From: Nocardioides jensenii JCM 1364 = NBRC 14755
GTDB taxonomy: Bacteria > Actinomycetota > Actinomycetes > Propionibacteriales > Nocardioidaceae
DNA: 45,843 bases
Direction: 5' to 3'
Assembly: GCF_001552535.1 (NCBI RefSeq)
Contig: NZ_BCRJ01000088.1
Span: forward strand, 1 to 45,843
Shown here piece after piece: positions 38,498 to 45,843 of this stretch. Position 1 is the stretch's first letter; each line of letters starts with the position of its first letter. The notes beneath the pieces are model-generated. The model saw only the letters and a list, made by a program, of their open reading frames with translations. It was not told the origin of the DNA and made no database searches. The position numbers and the translations under genes were made by a program.

Positions 38498-38630
38498 TGC
38501 ATCTTCAAGGGTACGGCGCGTGGCCGGACCGTGCCTAACCCGTGCCCATCTGCTGGAGCGCCATGGTGCCGGGCTCCACTACGGTGAGAACGCCACCACC
38601 CTCCATTTCAACCCACAGGAGGTGCAGGCC

Positions 38631-39077
38631 GTGTCTGGGCAGGACAGCTTTCACTTGGTGGGAGCCCATGACGGCTTCGGGATCGTCGGTCAGGAGTTCA
38701 GTGTCGAGTCGGAGACGCCTGCCGAGGCAGGCCCACATCTGCTGTTCCTGCATCGCGTCGGGCTCGTCCAGCTCTCCTTTGCCGCTGACCCCGAGCTCAC
38801 GGCCGTCGCGGAGCTGACCACGTGCGCGTACCACGAGCTGGTCGAGGTGGTGCTCGAAGAGACGCAGTCGCTGCTCGCTGCCCCGCTGAGACCCGCCACC
38901 TATCGCCTGGACTCGCAGCCTGCGGCAGGTGAGGTCCTGACCTATCGCGGGATCGACTATCTCTTCAGCGATCTCCCGTTGACGGATCGATTCGACTTCA
39001 CGTGCTGGCGGCTGCCCCGAGTCGGGCCGGACGCCCCTTGGCCAGACGTGGTCAGCGCGGGTGGGGTCCGGAGCTGA
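38631..39077 (+). CDS. Hypothetical protein (148 residues)
   Basis: Not recognised. The GTG at 38631 has AGGAGG 8 bases before it, a near-ideal ribosome site, so this start is preferred over the longer frame from 38520. The product has no signal or membrane segment and reads as a soluble alpha/beta protein with GPHLLFLHRVGLVQLSFAAD, AYHELVEVVLEETQSLLAAP and YRGIDYLFSDLPL. The gene stands alone between the divergent cysteine desulfurase gene and the convergent proB (12-base gap). Coding is likely from the ribosome site; function is unknown. Confidence 0.7.
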   Translation: MSGQDSFHLVGAHDGFGIVGQEFSVESETPAEAGPHLLFLHRVGLVQLSFAADPELTAVAELTTCAYHELVEVVLEETQSLLAAPLRPATYRLDSQPAAGEVLTYRGIDYLFSDLPLTDRFDFTCWRLPRVGPDAPWPDVVSAGGVRS

Positions 39078-39089
39078 GTCGCTGATGCG

Positions 39090-40205
39090 TCAGAGCAGCA
39101 CGAGGTCGTCGCGGTGCACGATCTCGCGTTCGTACGCCGCCCCGAGCTCCTTCTTGAGTGCGTGGGACGACTTGCCCGCCAGCGAGGGAATCTCGTCGGA
39201 GTCGAAGTTCACCAGCCCCCGGGCCACGGGGACACCGTCGGGGCCGACCAGGTCGACCGGGTCTCCGGCCACGAACGACCCGCCGGCACCGAGCAGACCG
39301 GCCGCGAGGAGTGACGCACGGCGTTCGACGACGGCCTTGACGGCGCCGGCATCGAGCAGCAGCTGGCCCTTCGCCTCGGTGGCATGGGCCAACCACAGCA
39401 ACCGGGTCGGACGCCGCTTGCCGGTGGCGTGGAACAGCGTGCCGACGCTCTTGCCGGCCAGGGCCTCCCCCGCCTTCGGCGCCGAGGTGAGCACCACCGG
39501 TATGCCGGCGCCGGTTGCGATGGCGGCGGCCTCGACCTTGGTGTGCATGCCTCCCGTGCCCAGGCCGGCTGCCCCCACGGATCCGATCGAGATGTCGGCC
39601 AGGTCGGCGGGGGTGCGGATGTCGGGCACGAGTGAGGTTCCGGGCCTGGCCGGATTGCCGTCGTACAGGCCGTCGACGTCGGAGAGCAGCACCAGGAGGT
39701 CGGCGTGCACGAGGTGCGCGACCAGCGCGGCCAGTCGGTCGTTGTCACCGAAGCGGATCTCGGAGGTGGCGACCGTGTCGTTCTCGTTGACGATCGGCAC
39801 CACCCCGAGCTCGAGCAGCTTGGCCATCGTCTGGTGGGCGTTGCGGTAGTGCGCACGCCGGGTCACGTCGTCCACGGTCAGCAGCACCTGCCCCGCGGTG
39901 AGGCCGTGACGGGCCAGCTCCTCGGTGTAGCGGTGCACCAGCAGGCCTTGGCCCACGGACGCGGCCGCTTGCTGGGCGGCCAGGGCGCGGGGCCGCCGAG
40001 CCAGGCCCAACGGGGCCAGTCCGGCGGCGATGGCCCCTGACGACACCAGCACGACCTCGGCGCCGCGGGCGCGTACGTCGGCCAGGGTGGCGACCAGGTC
40101 ACGAACTCGCGACGGGTCGATCCCGCCGGCGGCAGTGGTCAGCGACGACGAGCCGACCTTGACCACGATGCGGCGCGCGCTGGTGACCTGGTCGCGCGTG
40201 CTCAT
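39090..40205 (-). CDS. proB: Glutamate 5-kinase
   Basis: First enzyme of proline synthesis; phosphorylates glutamate. The amino acid kinase domain spans residues about 10-255 ([65 protein letters not shown]). A C-terminal PUA domain begins near 280 ([20 protein letters not shown]). Length 371 residues. ATG at 40205 overlaps the obgE stop by 4 bases. The usual partner proA is not downstream here: the next gene is convergent, so proA must lie elsewhere. Confidence 0.97.
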   Translation of the reverse strand: MSTRDQVTSARRIVVKVGSSSLTTAAGGIDPSRVRDLVATLADVRARGAEVVLVSSGAIAAGLAPLGLARRPRALAAQQAAASVGQGLLVHRYTEELARHGLTAGQVLLTVDDVTRRAHYRNAHQTMAKLLELGVVPIVNENDTVATSEIRFGDNDRLAALVAHLVHADLLVLLSDVDGLYDGNPARPGTSLVPDIRTPADLADISIGSVGAAGLGTGGMHTKVEAAAIATGAGIPVVLTSAPKAGEALAGKSVGTLFHATGKRRPTRLLWLAHATEAKGQLLLDAGAVKAVVERRASLLAAGLLGAGGSFVAGDPVDLVGPDGVPVARGLVNFDSDEIPSLAGKSSHALKKELGAAYEREIVHRDDLVLL

Positions 40206-41830
40206 GCGTCGGGGTCCTGCCTCGCTTCGCCCTCCGCGGCCTCGCCCTGCAGGGGCTCATCCGACTCGGACTCGAGCTCCTCCGGCTGCGCGGTGCCGGC
40301 GTCCGGGTCGAACTCGTTCCAGTCGGGGTCGTCCTCGGAGCCCACGACGTACGACGTCGGGCCGGCGTCCTCGCCGCGGTCGAGGCGACGGGCGACATCG
40401 GCGCGGGTCTCGGTCTCGGACCGCTCGGGCATCTGCTCCTGGATGTCGCGACGACGGGTCGCGGCCGGGCGCTCCGCGCGAAGCCGCTCGTCCTCGCCAC
40501 GACGGCCGAGCATCTCGGCACCGGCCTCGATGCCAGGTCGGAAGTCGAAGACGACCGCGTTGTCGACGTCGCCGATCAGCACGGTGTCGCCCTCGACGGC
40601 CCCCTTCTCGACCAGCTTCTTCTCCACACCCAGGGCGTTGAGGCGGTCGGCGAGGAAGCCGACGGCCTCCTCGTTGCTGAAGTCGGTCTGTCGCACCCAG
40701 CGCTCGGGCTTCTCACCCCGCACGCGCCAACCCTCGCCGGTCTCCTTGACGGTGAACTCGCCGCCGCCGTCGACCGACTTCGGACGCAGCACCATGCGCG
40801 GCACCTCGACGACAGTCTTCTCCGCACGCGCGCGGGAGACCAGCTCGGCCATCGCGAAGGTCAGCTCGCGCATGCCCTCGCCGGAGGCGGCACTGACCTC
40901 GAAGACCCGCAGGCCGCGGTCGCGCAGCTCCTCGACGACGAACGAGGCGATGTCGCGGCCGTCGGGCACGTCGACCTTGTTCAGGGCGACCAGTCGCGGC
41001 CGGTCCTCGAGGCCGCCGTACCGGCTGAGCTCGTTCTCCATGATGTCGAGGTCCTCGACCGGGTTGCGGCCGGGCTCGATGGTCGCGGTGTCGATGACGT
41101 GCAGCAGGGCGGCGCAGCGCTCGATGTGGCGCAGGAAGTCGTGGCCCAGGCCGCGACCGTCGGCCGCGCCCTCGATCAGGCCAGGGACGTCGGCCACGGT
41201 GAACGTCGTGTCACCGGCGCGGACGACGCCCAGGTTCGGAACCAGCGTCGTGAAGGGGTAGTCCGCGATCTTCGGGCGGGCCCGGGAGATGGCGGCGATC
41301 AGCGAGGACTTGCCGGCGCTGGGGAAGCCGACCAGCCCGATGTCGGCGACAACCTTGAGCTCGAGCACGATGTCGAGCTCGTCGCCGGGCTCACCGAGCA
41401 GGGCGAAGCCGGGTGCCTTGCGCTTGGACGAGGCCAGGGCAGCGTTGCCGAGCCCCCCGTTGCCACCCTTGGCGATGATCAGCTCGGAACCGGGGCCGAC
41501 CATGTCGGCGATCAGGTTGCCCTTGTCGTCGGTGACCACGGTGCCGTCGGGGACGGGCAGCACGACGTCGGAGCCGTGCGCGCCGTTCTTGTGGCCGCCC
41601 GCGCCCTGCTTGCCGTTCTCGCCGCGGCGGACGGGGCTGTGGTGGTAGTCGATCAGGGTGGTGACGTCGGAGTCGACGCGCAGGATCACCGATCCACCCG
41701 GTCCACCGTTCCCGCCGTCGGGTCCACCCAGGGGCTTGAACTTCTCCCGGTGCACCGACGCGACGCCGTTGCCACCTCGGCCGGCTGCGACGTGCAGCTT
41801 GACCTGGTCGACGAATGTCGGAACTGCCAT
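40202..41830 (-). CDS. obgE: GTPase Obg (CgtA)
   Basis: Ribosome-associated GTPase involved in 50S assembly and stress control. The glycine-rich Obg domain is residues 1-158 ([20 protein letters not shown] and onward). The GTPase motifs are G1 GFPSAGKSS (168-176), G3 DVPG (214-217), G4 NKVD (284-287) and G5 near SAASGEG. The OCT domain follows at about 340-430. Beyond it a tail of about 110 residues rich in Arg, Glu and Asp looks disordered, as in other actinobacterial Obg proteins. ATG at 41830 has AGGAG 7 bases upstream; length 542. Confidence 0.97.
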   Translation of the reverse strand: MAVPTFVDQVKLHVAAGRGGNGVASVHREKFKPLGGPDGGNGGPGGSVILRVDSDVTTLIDYHHSPVRRGENGKQGAGGHKNGAHGSDVVLPVPDGTVVTDDKGNLIADMVGPGSELIIAKGGNGGLGNAALASSKRKAPGFALLGEPGDELDIVLELKVVADIGLVGFPSAGKSSLIAAISRARPKIADYPFTTLVPNLGVVRAGDTTFTVADVPGLIEGAADGRGLGHDFLRHIERCAALLHVIDTATIEPGRNPVEDLDIMENELSRYGGLEDRPRLVALNKVDVPDGRDIASFVVEELRDRGLRVFEVSAASGEGMRELTFAMAELVSRARAEKTVVEVPRMVLRPKSVDGGGEFTVKETGEGWRVRGEKPERWVRQTDFSNEEAVGFLADRLNALGVEKKLVEKGAVEGDTVLIGDVDNAVVFDFRPGIEAGAEMLGRRGEDERLRAERPAATRRRDIQEQMPERSETETRADVARRLDRGEDAGPTSYVVGSEDDPDWNEFDPDAGTAQPEELESESDEPLQGEAAEGEARQDPDA

Positions 41831-41861
41831 GGAAGGACTCCTGGTGGGATAAATGCCGAAG

Positions 41862-41884
41862 GCGCCCCTAGATCCTAGGGACGC
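41862..41884 (-). other. Hairpin between rpmA and obgE
   Basis: CCCTAG-ATC-CTAGGG (41866-41880) is flanked by GCG and CGC after one mismatch, 32 bases before the obgE start. On the minus strand it is followed by TTCGGCATTTATCC. It could be a weak terminator or processing site that lowers obgE relative to the ribosomal protein genes. Only the pairing is seen. Confidence 0.45.
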
Positions 41885-41949
41885 CAACGGGTGGTGCGTG
41901 AAGTCGTGGTCGACTCAGCCGACCGGCGACGTTGCGGGGAGCGTGAAGG

Positions 41950-42204
41950 TCACTCGCCCGGGAGGATGTTCACGACACGACGACCGCGCCGGGTGCCGAA
42001 CTCGACCGCACCGCCGACAAGGGCGAACAGGGTGTCGTCACCGCCGCGGCCGACGCCGCTGCCCGGGTGGAAGTGCGTGCCGCGCTGGCGGACGATGATC
42101 TCGCCGGCGTTGACGGTCTGACCGCCGAAGCGCTTCACGCCGAGGCGCTGGGAGTTCGAGTCGCGACCGTTCTTGGTGGACGCGGCGCCCTTCTTGTGAG
42201 CCAT
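41950..42204 (-). CDS. rpmA: 50S ribosomal protein L27
   Basis: Large-subunit protein with a flexible N-terminus near the peptidyl transferase centre. The sequence [20 protein letters not shown], then [20 protein letters not shown] and FHPG, is the typical L27. It starts directly at MAHKKG, so there is no cleavable N-terminal extension of the kind found in Firmicutes. ATG at 42204 has AAAGGA 7 bases before it. Length 84 residues. It lies 79 bases after rplU in the rplU-rpmA-obgE-proB operon. Confidence 0.99.
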   Translation of the reverse strand: MAHKKGAASTKNGRDSNSQRLGVKRFGGQTVNAGEIIVRQRGTHFHPGSGVGRGGDDTLFALVGGAVEFGTRRGRRVVNILPGE

Positions 42205-42283
42205 TTTTCAATCCTTTGGATGTCGAGTCGAGGAACAACCAGGGCGGCAGTGTGGCGACGTGGCCGTCACACTCGCCCCCGTG

Positions 42284-42586
42284 TCACAGGGAGATGTCGG
42301 TGACCTTGACCTGGGTGTACTTCTGACGGTGACCCTGGCGCTTCTTGTAGCCGGTCTTGTTCTTGTACTTCTGGATGATGATCTTCGGGCCCTTGGTGGC
42401 GCCGAGGACCTCGACGGTCACGGCGGCCTTGTCGAGGCCGGTCGAGGTGACGTTCTCACCGTCGACGACGAGCACCACAGGCAGGGTCACCGACTCGCCG
42501 ACACCGGTCTCCACCTTGTCGATCTCGATGACGTCGCCCACGGCAACCTTCTGCTGGGTGGCGCCTGCGCGCACGATCGCGTACAC
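42284..42586 (-). CDS. rplU: 50S ribosomal protein L21
   Basis: Large-subunit protein that binds 23S rRNA with L20. [20 protein letters not shown] at the start and [17 protein letters not shown] at the end are the L21 signatures. The GTG at 42586 has AAGGAG 6 bases upstream and gives 100 residues, the family length; the frame further upstream to 42748 would run through the promoter and is rejected. First gene of its operon, with a leader of about 125 bases. Confidence 0.98.
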   Translation of the reverse strand: MYAIVRAGATQQKVAVGDVIEIDKVETGVGESVTLPVVLVVDGENVTSTGLDKAAVTVEVLGATKGPKIIIQKYKNKTGYKKRQGHRQKYTQVKVTDISL

Positions 42587-42693
42587 CGCGGTCTCCTTCG
42601 TCGATGACAACTGCAACAAAACATTGGCTCCGGGGCCGTTCGGGGCGCAAACGTCCGTCAGGACTACGCCGGGATGGTGGCCACACAGAGATG

Positions 42694-42711
42694 GGCATAC
42701 GGATGCATACC
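42694..42711 (-). promoter_or_regulatory. Hairpin at the 5' end of the rplU leader
   Basis: GGTATGC and GTATGCC pair over 7 positions (two G-T) around ATCC, right at the predicted transcript start. The rest of the leader (42587-42693) contains a T-rich run TTTTGTTG shortly before the ribosome site. Autoregulation by L21 is known for some bacterial leaders; nothing here proves it. Confidence 0.35.
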
Positions 42712-42719
42712 GAGGGGCA

Positions 42720-42748
42720 ATACTACGGTTCCCGCCCGCCAAGGGCAA
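42720..42748 (-). promoter_or_regulatory. rplU operon promoter
   Basis: On the minus strand TTGCCC (42748-42743), 17 bases, TAGTAT (42725-42720). This is the best sigma-70-type (SigA-like) promoter in the window. It lies about 130 bases before the rplU GTG, giving a leader of about 125 bases. Confidence 0.7.
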
Positions 42749-42782
42749 AACGAGCCCTCACCCCCGGTCCCGCAACGCAGAA

Positions 42783-42809
42783 CATCCCGGCCATGGGGCG
42801 GCCGGGATG
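42783..42809 (-). terminator. 10-pair hairpin after the RNase E/G gene
   Basis: CATCCCGGCC (42783-42792) and GGCCGGGATG (42800-42809) pair perfectly with a 7-base loop, 26 bases beyond the stop of the RNase gene and before the rplU promoter. Only two T residues follow on the minus strand. Confidence 0.75.
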
Positions 42810-42835
42810 CTCCGCGTAGACGGAGTCGAGCGGGC

Positions 42836-45800
42836 TCAGCGCTTGCGTCCGCCCTTGTTCTTGACCGGCACGTGGAGCTCGGAGGTGGGCTCGGCGGAGG
42901 CCTCCCCCGCCTGCTCCGAGGATTCCTCGCTGACGGCACCGGCGCCCGCGGCGCGACTGGCGCCTCGTCGACCCCGGGTGCGGGTGACCACCTTCGGTGC
43001 CTCGGCGGGGGCCGTCTCGACCGGCTCCGGCTGCGCGGCCGGGCTGGCGGCCACCGTGATGGCCTCCACGACCGGGGTCGTGTGTACGCCGGCCGGGCGG
43101 CTGGCCCGACGTCGGGTGCGGGTCACCACCCTGGGCTCCGCGGACCCGGTCGCCGGCTGATCGACCGGAGTCGACTCGACCGGAACCTGCTCGGCGGGCT
43201 TCTCCGCGCGCGCCGGGGTCGGCTCGACCGGAGCCTGCTCAGCGGGTGTCTCGGAGGCCGTGTCGGACGCCTCGGGCGTCACGTCGGTCGCCTCGGCCGG
43301 CTTCGTCGTACGTCGACGGTTGGCGTTGCGCGAGCCGCGGGTGCGGGTCGTCGTCGTGGTCACCGGAGCCGGCGCCTCGGCCGGCGCCTCGGAGGTGGCC
43401 TCGACCTGGGCCTGGCTCGTGGCACTCTCGTCGCCGGACTCGTCGGCCGGCGGACGGTCGGCGTTCTCGGGACGAGCCACCGCAGCGACATCCTTCGGCG
43501 AGGGCGGCGGCGGGGTCGCCCGGGAGTCGTTGCCCCGCTGGTTGCCGCCCTGGTTGCCCTGCCCACCGTTGTCGTCGCCCTTGCCCTTGCCACGGGTGCG
43601 GCGACCGCCGGAGCGGGCGCCGTCGTCGCCGCCCCTGGGCTCGACGGGCATGTCGTGCACGATGAGGCCGCGGCCCTGGCAGTGCTCGCAGTCCTCGCTG
43701 AAGGCCTCGAGCAGGCCGGTGCCGATGCGCTTGCGGGTCATCTGCACCAGGCCCAGCGAGGTGACCTCGGCGACCTGGTGGCGGGTCCGGTCGCGACCCA
43801 GGCACTCGACGAGGCGTCGCAGCACGAGGTCACGGTTGTTCTCGAGGACCATGTCGATGAAGTCGACGACGATGATGCCGCCGATGTCGCGCAGTCGCAG
43901 CTGCCGGACGATCTCCTCGGCCGCCTCGAGGTTGTTCTTGGTGACCGTCTCCTCGAGGTTGCCCCCGGAGCCGGTGAACTTGCCGGTGTTGACGTCGACC
44001 ACGGTCATGGCCTCGGTGCGGTCGATGATCAGCGACCCGCCGGAGGGCAGCCACACCTTGCGGTCAAGGCCCTTGGCGATCTGCTCGTCGATGCGATAGG
44101 CCGCGAACGAGTCGCGGCCGTTCTCCGACTCGTAGCGCTCGACACGGTCCTGGAGGTCGGGGGCCACCTCGGCGACGTAGCCCTCGACGGTCTTCTGGGC
44201 GTCCTCGCCCTCGATGACCAGCTTGGAGAAGTCCTCGGTGAACAGGTCGCGGACGACCTTCAGGGTGAGGTCGGGCTCGCCGTAGAGGAGCTTGGGGCTG
44301 CCGCCGGACTTCGACTTGGCCTCGATCGACTCCCAGCGGTCCTTGAGGCGCTCGACGTCCTGGGTCAGCTCCTCCTCGGAGGCACCCTCGGCGGCCGTGC
44401 GCACGATGACACCGGCGGTGTCGGGCACGATGTCCTTGAGCAGCGACTTCAGGCGGCTCCGCTCGGTGTCGGGGAGCTTGCGCGAGATGCCGCTGGTGGT
44501 GCCGTCGGGCACGTAGACCAGGAAGCGGCCGGCCAGGCTGACCTGTCCGGTCAGGCGGGCGCCCTTGTGGCCGATCGGGTCCTTGGTGACCTGCACCAGG
44601 ATCGACTGGCCACTGGTGAGCACCGACTCGATCTTACGGGGCGCACCGTCCTTGTGGCCCAGCGCGGCCCAGTTGACCTCACCGGCGTAGATGACCGCGT
44701 TGCGTCCCTTGCCGATGTCGACGAAGGCCGCCTCCATCGAGGGCAGCACGTTCTGGACGCGGCCGACGTACACGTTGCCGATCAGCGAGGTCTGCGACTC
44801 ACGGGCCACGTAGTGCTCGACCAGCACCTTGTCCTCGAGCACGGCGATCTGGGTGAGGTCGGTGCGCTGGCGGATCACCATGACCCGCTCGACCGACTCG
44901 CGGCGGGCCAGGAACTCGGCCTCGCTCACGATCGGGGCGCGGCGACGGCCGGCCTCGCGACCCTCACGACGACGCTGCTTCTTCGCCTCGAGACGCGTGG
45001 AGCCGCTCACCGCGGTGATCTGGTCGTCGCCGGTGCGGCTCTTGCGCACCCGGGTGACGGTGTTCTCGGGGTCGTCGGAGGCGCCACCGTTGTTGTCGCC
45101 CGCGCGGCGACGACGGCGACGACGGCGCGTGCCGCCGGCACCTGACTCGCCCGAGTCGTCATCACCCTCGGCGGAGTCGTCCTCGTCGGTCTCGGCGTTG
45201 GCGTCGTTGTCGGCAGAGCCGGAGTCGTTGTTGTCACCGGGCTTGCGGCGACGACGGCCTCCGCGGCGACGTCGACGGCGTGGTCCACCGCCACCCTCGC
45301 CGGACTCGTCGTCAGCGTCCCCACCGTCTGCGCTCTCGGCGGCTTCGGTGTCGGCGCTGGACTCGTCGGCGGCCGCCTCGACAGCGGCGGTCTCGTCGAC
45401 CGCTTCCTCGGACTCGTCCTCGGCCTGCTCGTCGGTGGCTGCCTTGGGCTTGGACTTGGCGTTCTTGCCCTTGCCGCCCTTGCCCTTGGCGCCGCTCTTG
45501 GACTTCGGCTTGTCGGTCTCGACCGTGCCCTCGTCGTCCGACTCGGCGGACTCGGCAGCAGCGTCACCGGAGACCTGCGTGGTCTTCTTGCTCTTGCCGC
45601 CCGACTTCTTCTTCGGCTTGGGCGTGTCCTCCGCAGCGGCGTTCGCATCAGCCTCGGCCTCGACCTCCGCCTGCGGCTTCTCGGCCGGGCTGGAGGCCCC
45701 CTGGGCAGACGCGTCCTCGGCGGGTGCGACGGTCTCGGCCTCGACCGAGACCACCGCGGTGCGGCGGGTGCGCCGAACCGGGGCCTTGGTCGGCTCCGGG

Positions 45801-45843
45801 GCCTGGAAGAGGAGCGCGGTGGCGGGCGCGGCTGTGGAGTCGG
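42836..45843 (-). CDS. rne: Ribonuclease E/G, 5' end outside the window
   Basis: Endoribonuclease of rRNA and mRNA processing. The catalytic core lies in the middle: the S1 domain (SLIGNVYVGRVQNVLPSMEA then AFVDIGKGRNA), the DNase I-like part with Mg-binding Asp in IIDRTEAMTVVDVNTGKF and IGGIIVVDFIDM, and the Zn-link CEHCQGRG. Long disordered arms flank it, as in actinobacterial RNase E. The N-terminal arm alternates acidic stretches with Arg runs; the C-terminal arm repeats basic VVTRTR-type patches. The frame stays open from the GTG at 45754 to the right edge (…TALLFQAPEPTKAPVRRTRR…), so the true start is probably outside. At least 1,001 residues are visible. Confidence 0.95.
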   Translation of the reverse strand, partial: DSTAAPATALLFQAPEPTKAPVRRTRRTAVVSVEAETVAPAEDASAQGASSPAEKPQAEVEAEADANAAAEDTPKPKKKSGGKSKKTTQVSGDAAAESAESDDEGTVETDKPKSKSGAKGKGGKGKNAKSKPKAATDEQAEDESEEAVDETAAVEAAADESSADTEAAESADGGDADDESGEGGGGPRRRRRRGGRRRRKPGDNNDSGSADNDANAETDEDDSAEGDDDSGESGAGGTRRRRRRRRAGDNNGGASDDPENTVTRVRKSRTGDDQITAVSGSTRLEAKKQRRREGREAGRRRAPIVSEAEFLARRESVERVMVIRQRTDLTQIAVLEDKVLVEHYVARESQTSLIGNVYVGRVQNVLPSMEAAFVDIGKGRNAVIYAGEVNWAALGHKDGAPRKIESVLTSGQSILVQVTKDPIGHKGARLTGQVSLAGRFLVYVPDGTTSGISRKLPDTERSRLKSLLKDIVPDTAGVIVRTAAEGASEEELTQDVERLKDRWESIEAKSKSGGSPKLLYGEPDLTLKVVRDLFTEDFSKLVIEGEDAQKTVEGYVAEVAPDLQDRVERYESENGRDSFAAYRIDEQIAKGLDRKVWLPSGGSLIIDRTEAMTVVDVNTGKFTGSGGNLEETVTKNNLEAAEEIVRQLRLRDIGGIIVVDFIDMVLENNRDLVLRRLVECLGRDRTRHQVAEVTSLGLVQMTRKRIGTGLLEAFSEDCEHCQGRGLIVHDMPVEPRGGDDGARSGGRRTRGKGKGDDNGGQGNQGGNQRGNDSRATPPPPSPKDVAAVARPENADRPPADESGDESATSQAQVEATSEAPAEAPAPVTTTTTRTRGSRNANRRRTTKPAEATDVTPEASDTASETPAEQAPVEPTPARAEKPAEQVPVESTPVDQPATGSAEPRVVTRTRRRASRPAGVHTTPVVEAITVAASPAAQPEPVETAPAEAPKVVTRTRGRRGASRAAGAGAVSEESSEQAGEASAEPTSELHVPVKNKGGRKR

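Noticed and set aside
42674..45145. 823-codon open frame opposite the RNase E/G gene
   Set aside because: Mirror of the RNase coding frame; its Gly/Arg and Leu/Val/Asp runs come from reversed codons.

Overview
The window is chromosomal DNA of a high-GC actinobacterium. The protein sequences, the mycothiol disulfide reductase gene (mtr) and the many GTG/TTG starts and 4-base start/stop overlaps all fit a Nocardioides-like member of the Propionibacteriales. The genus is an inference; Actinobacteria is firm. No rRNA, tRNA, insertion sequence, prophage or CRISPR array was seen.

Layout, left to right. 1-3911: ilvB-ilvN-ilvC on the minus strand, preceded by a leader peptide with Ile-Leu-Val codons and a terminator hairpin (a transcription attenuator). 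3912-7089: a four-gene minus-strand unit (VOC protein, membrane-anchored protein of unknown function, S66 LD-carboxypeptidase, GNAT acetyltransferase). 7227-14142: a seven-gene minus-strand operon for kynurenine breakdown through 3-hydroxyanthranilate and 2-aminomuconate, with a CRP-like palindrome before its first gene. 14270-18708: amidohydrolase, ilvD, SRPBCC protein and BNR-repeat protein, all minus. 18749-22054: EamA exporter, a small protein, an alpha/beta hydrolase and a PQQ-type sugar dehydrogenase lipoprotein, all plus. 22052-25648: a dense intergenic repeat and then gatC-gatA-gatB (minus); repeats are built into the ends of gatA and gatC. 25733-29717: SigE-family sigma factor with a membrane partner, mtr, and an SGNH hydrolase lipoprotein (plus). 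29770-31887: ligA (minus). 32001-35095: alpha/beta hydrolase, and a TetR regulator with a DHA2 efflux pump (plus). 35185-38497: cysteine desulfurase, mnmA and a MetE-like protein (minus). 38631-39077: unknown small protein (plus). 39090-42586: rplU-rpmA-obgE-proB (minus). 42836 to the right edge: an RNase E/G gene (minus) whose 5' end lies outside the window.

How it fits together. The order cysteine desulfurase - mnmA - MetE-like - ligA - gatCAB - ilvBNC is an old actinobacterial order, also known from Streptomyces coelicolor and Mycobacterium tuberculosis. Here the blocks are spread apart by accessory genes: efflux pump, sigma factor, mtr, the kynurenine operon and the S66/GNAT unit. The most distinctive content is the kynurenine operon with its putative operator, the ilvB attenuator, and three kinds of small repeat that touch coding sequence (gatA/gatC ends, the SGNH gene stop codon, the RidA N-terminus). 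I did not find a clearly new multi-gene system. The best candidates for undescribed biology are the coupled S66/GNAT pair, the unknown membrane protein beside it, and the repeat-extended GatCAB subunits.
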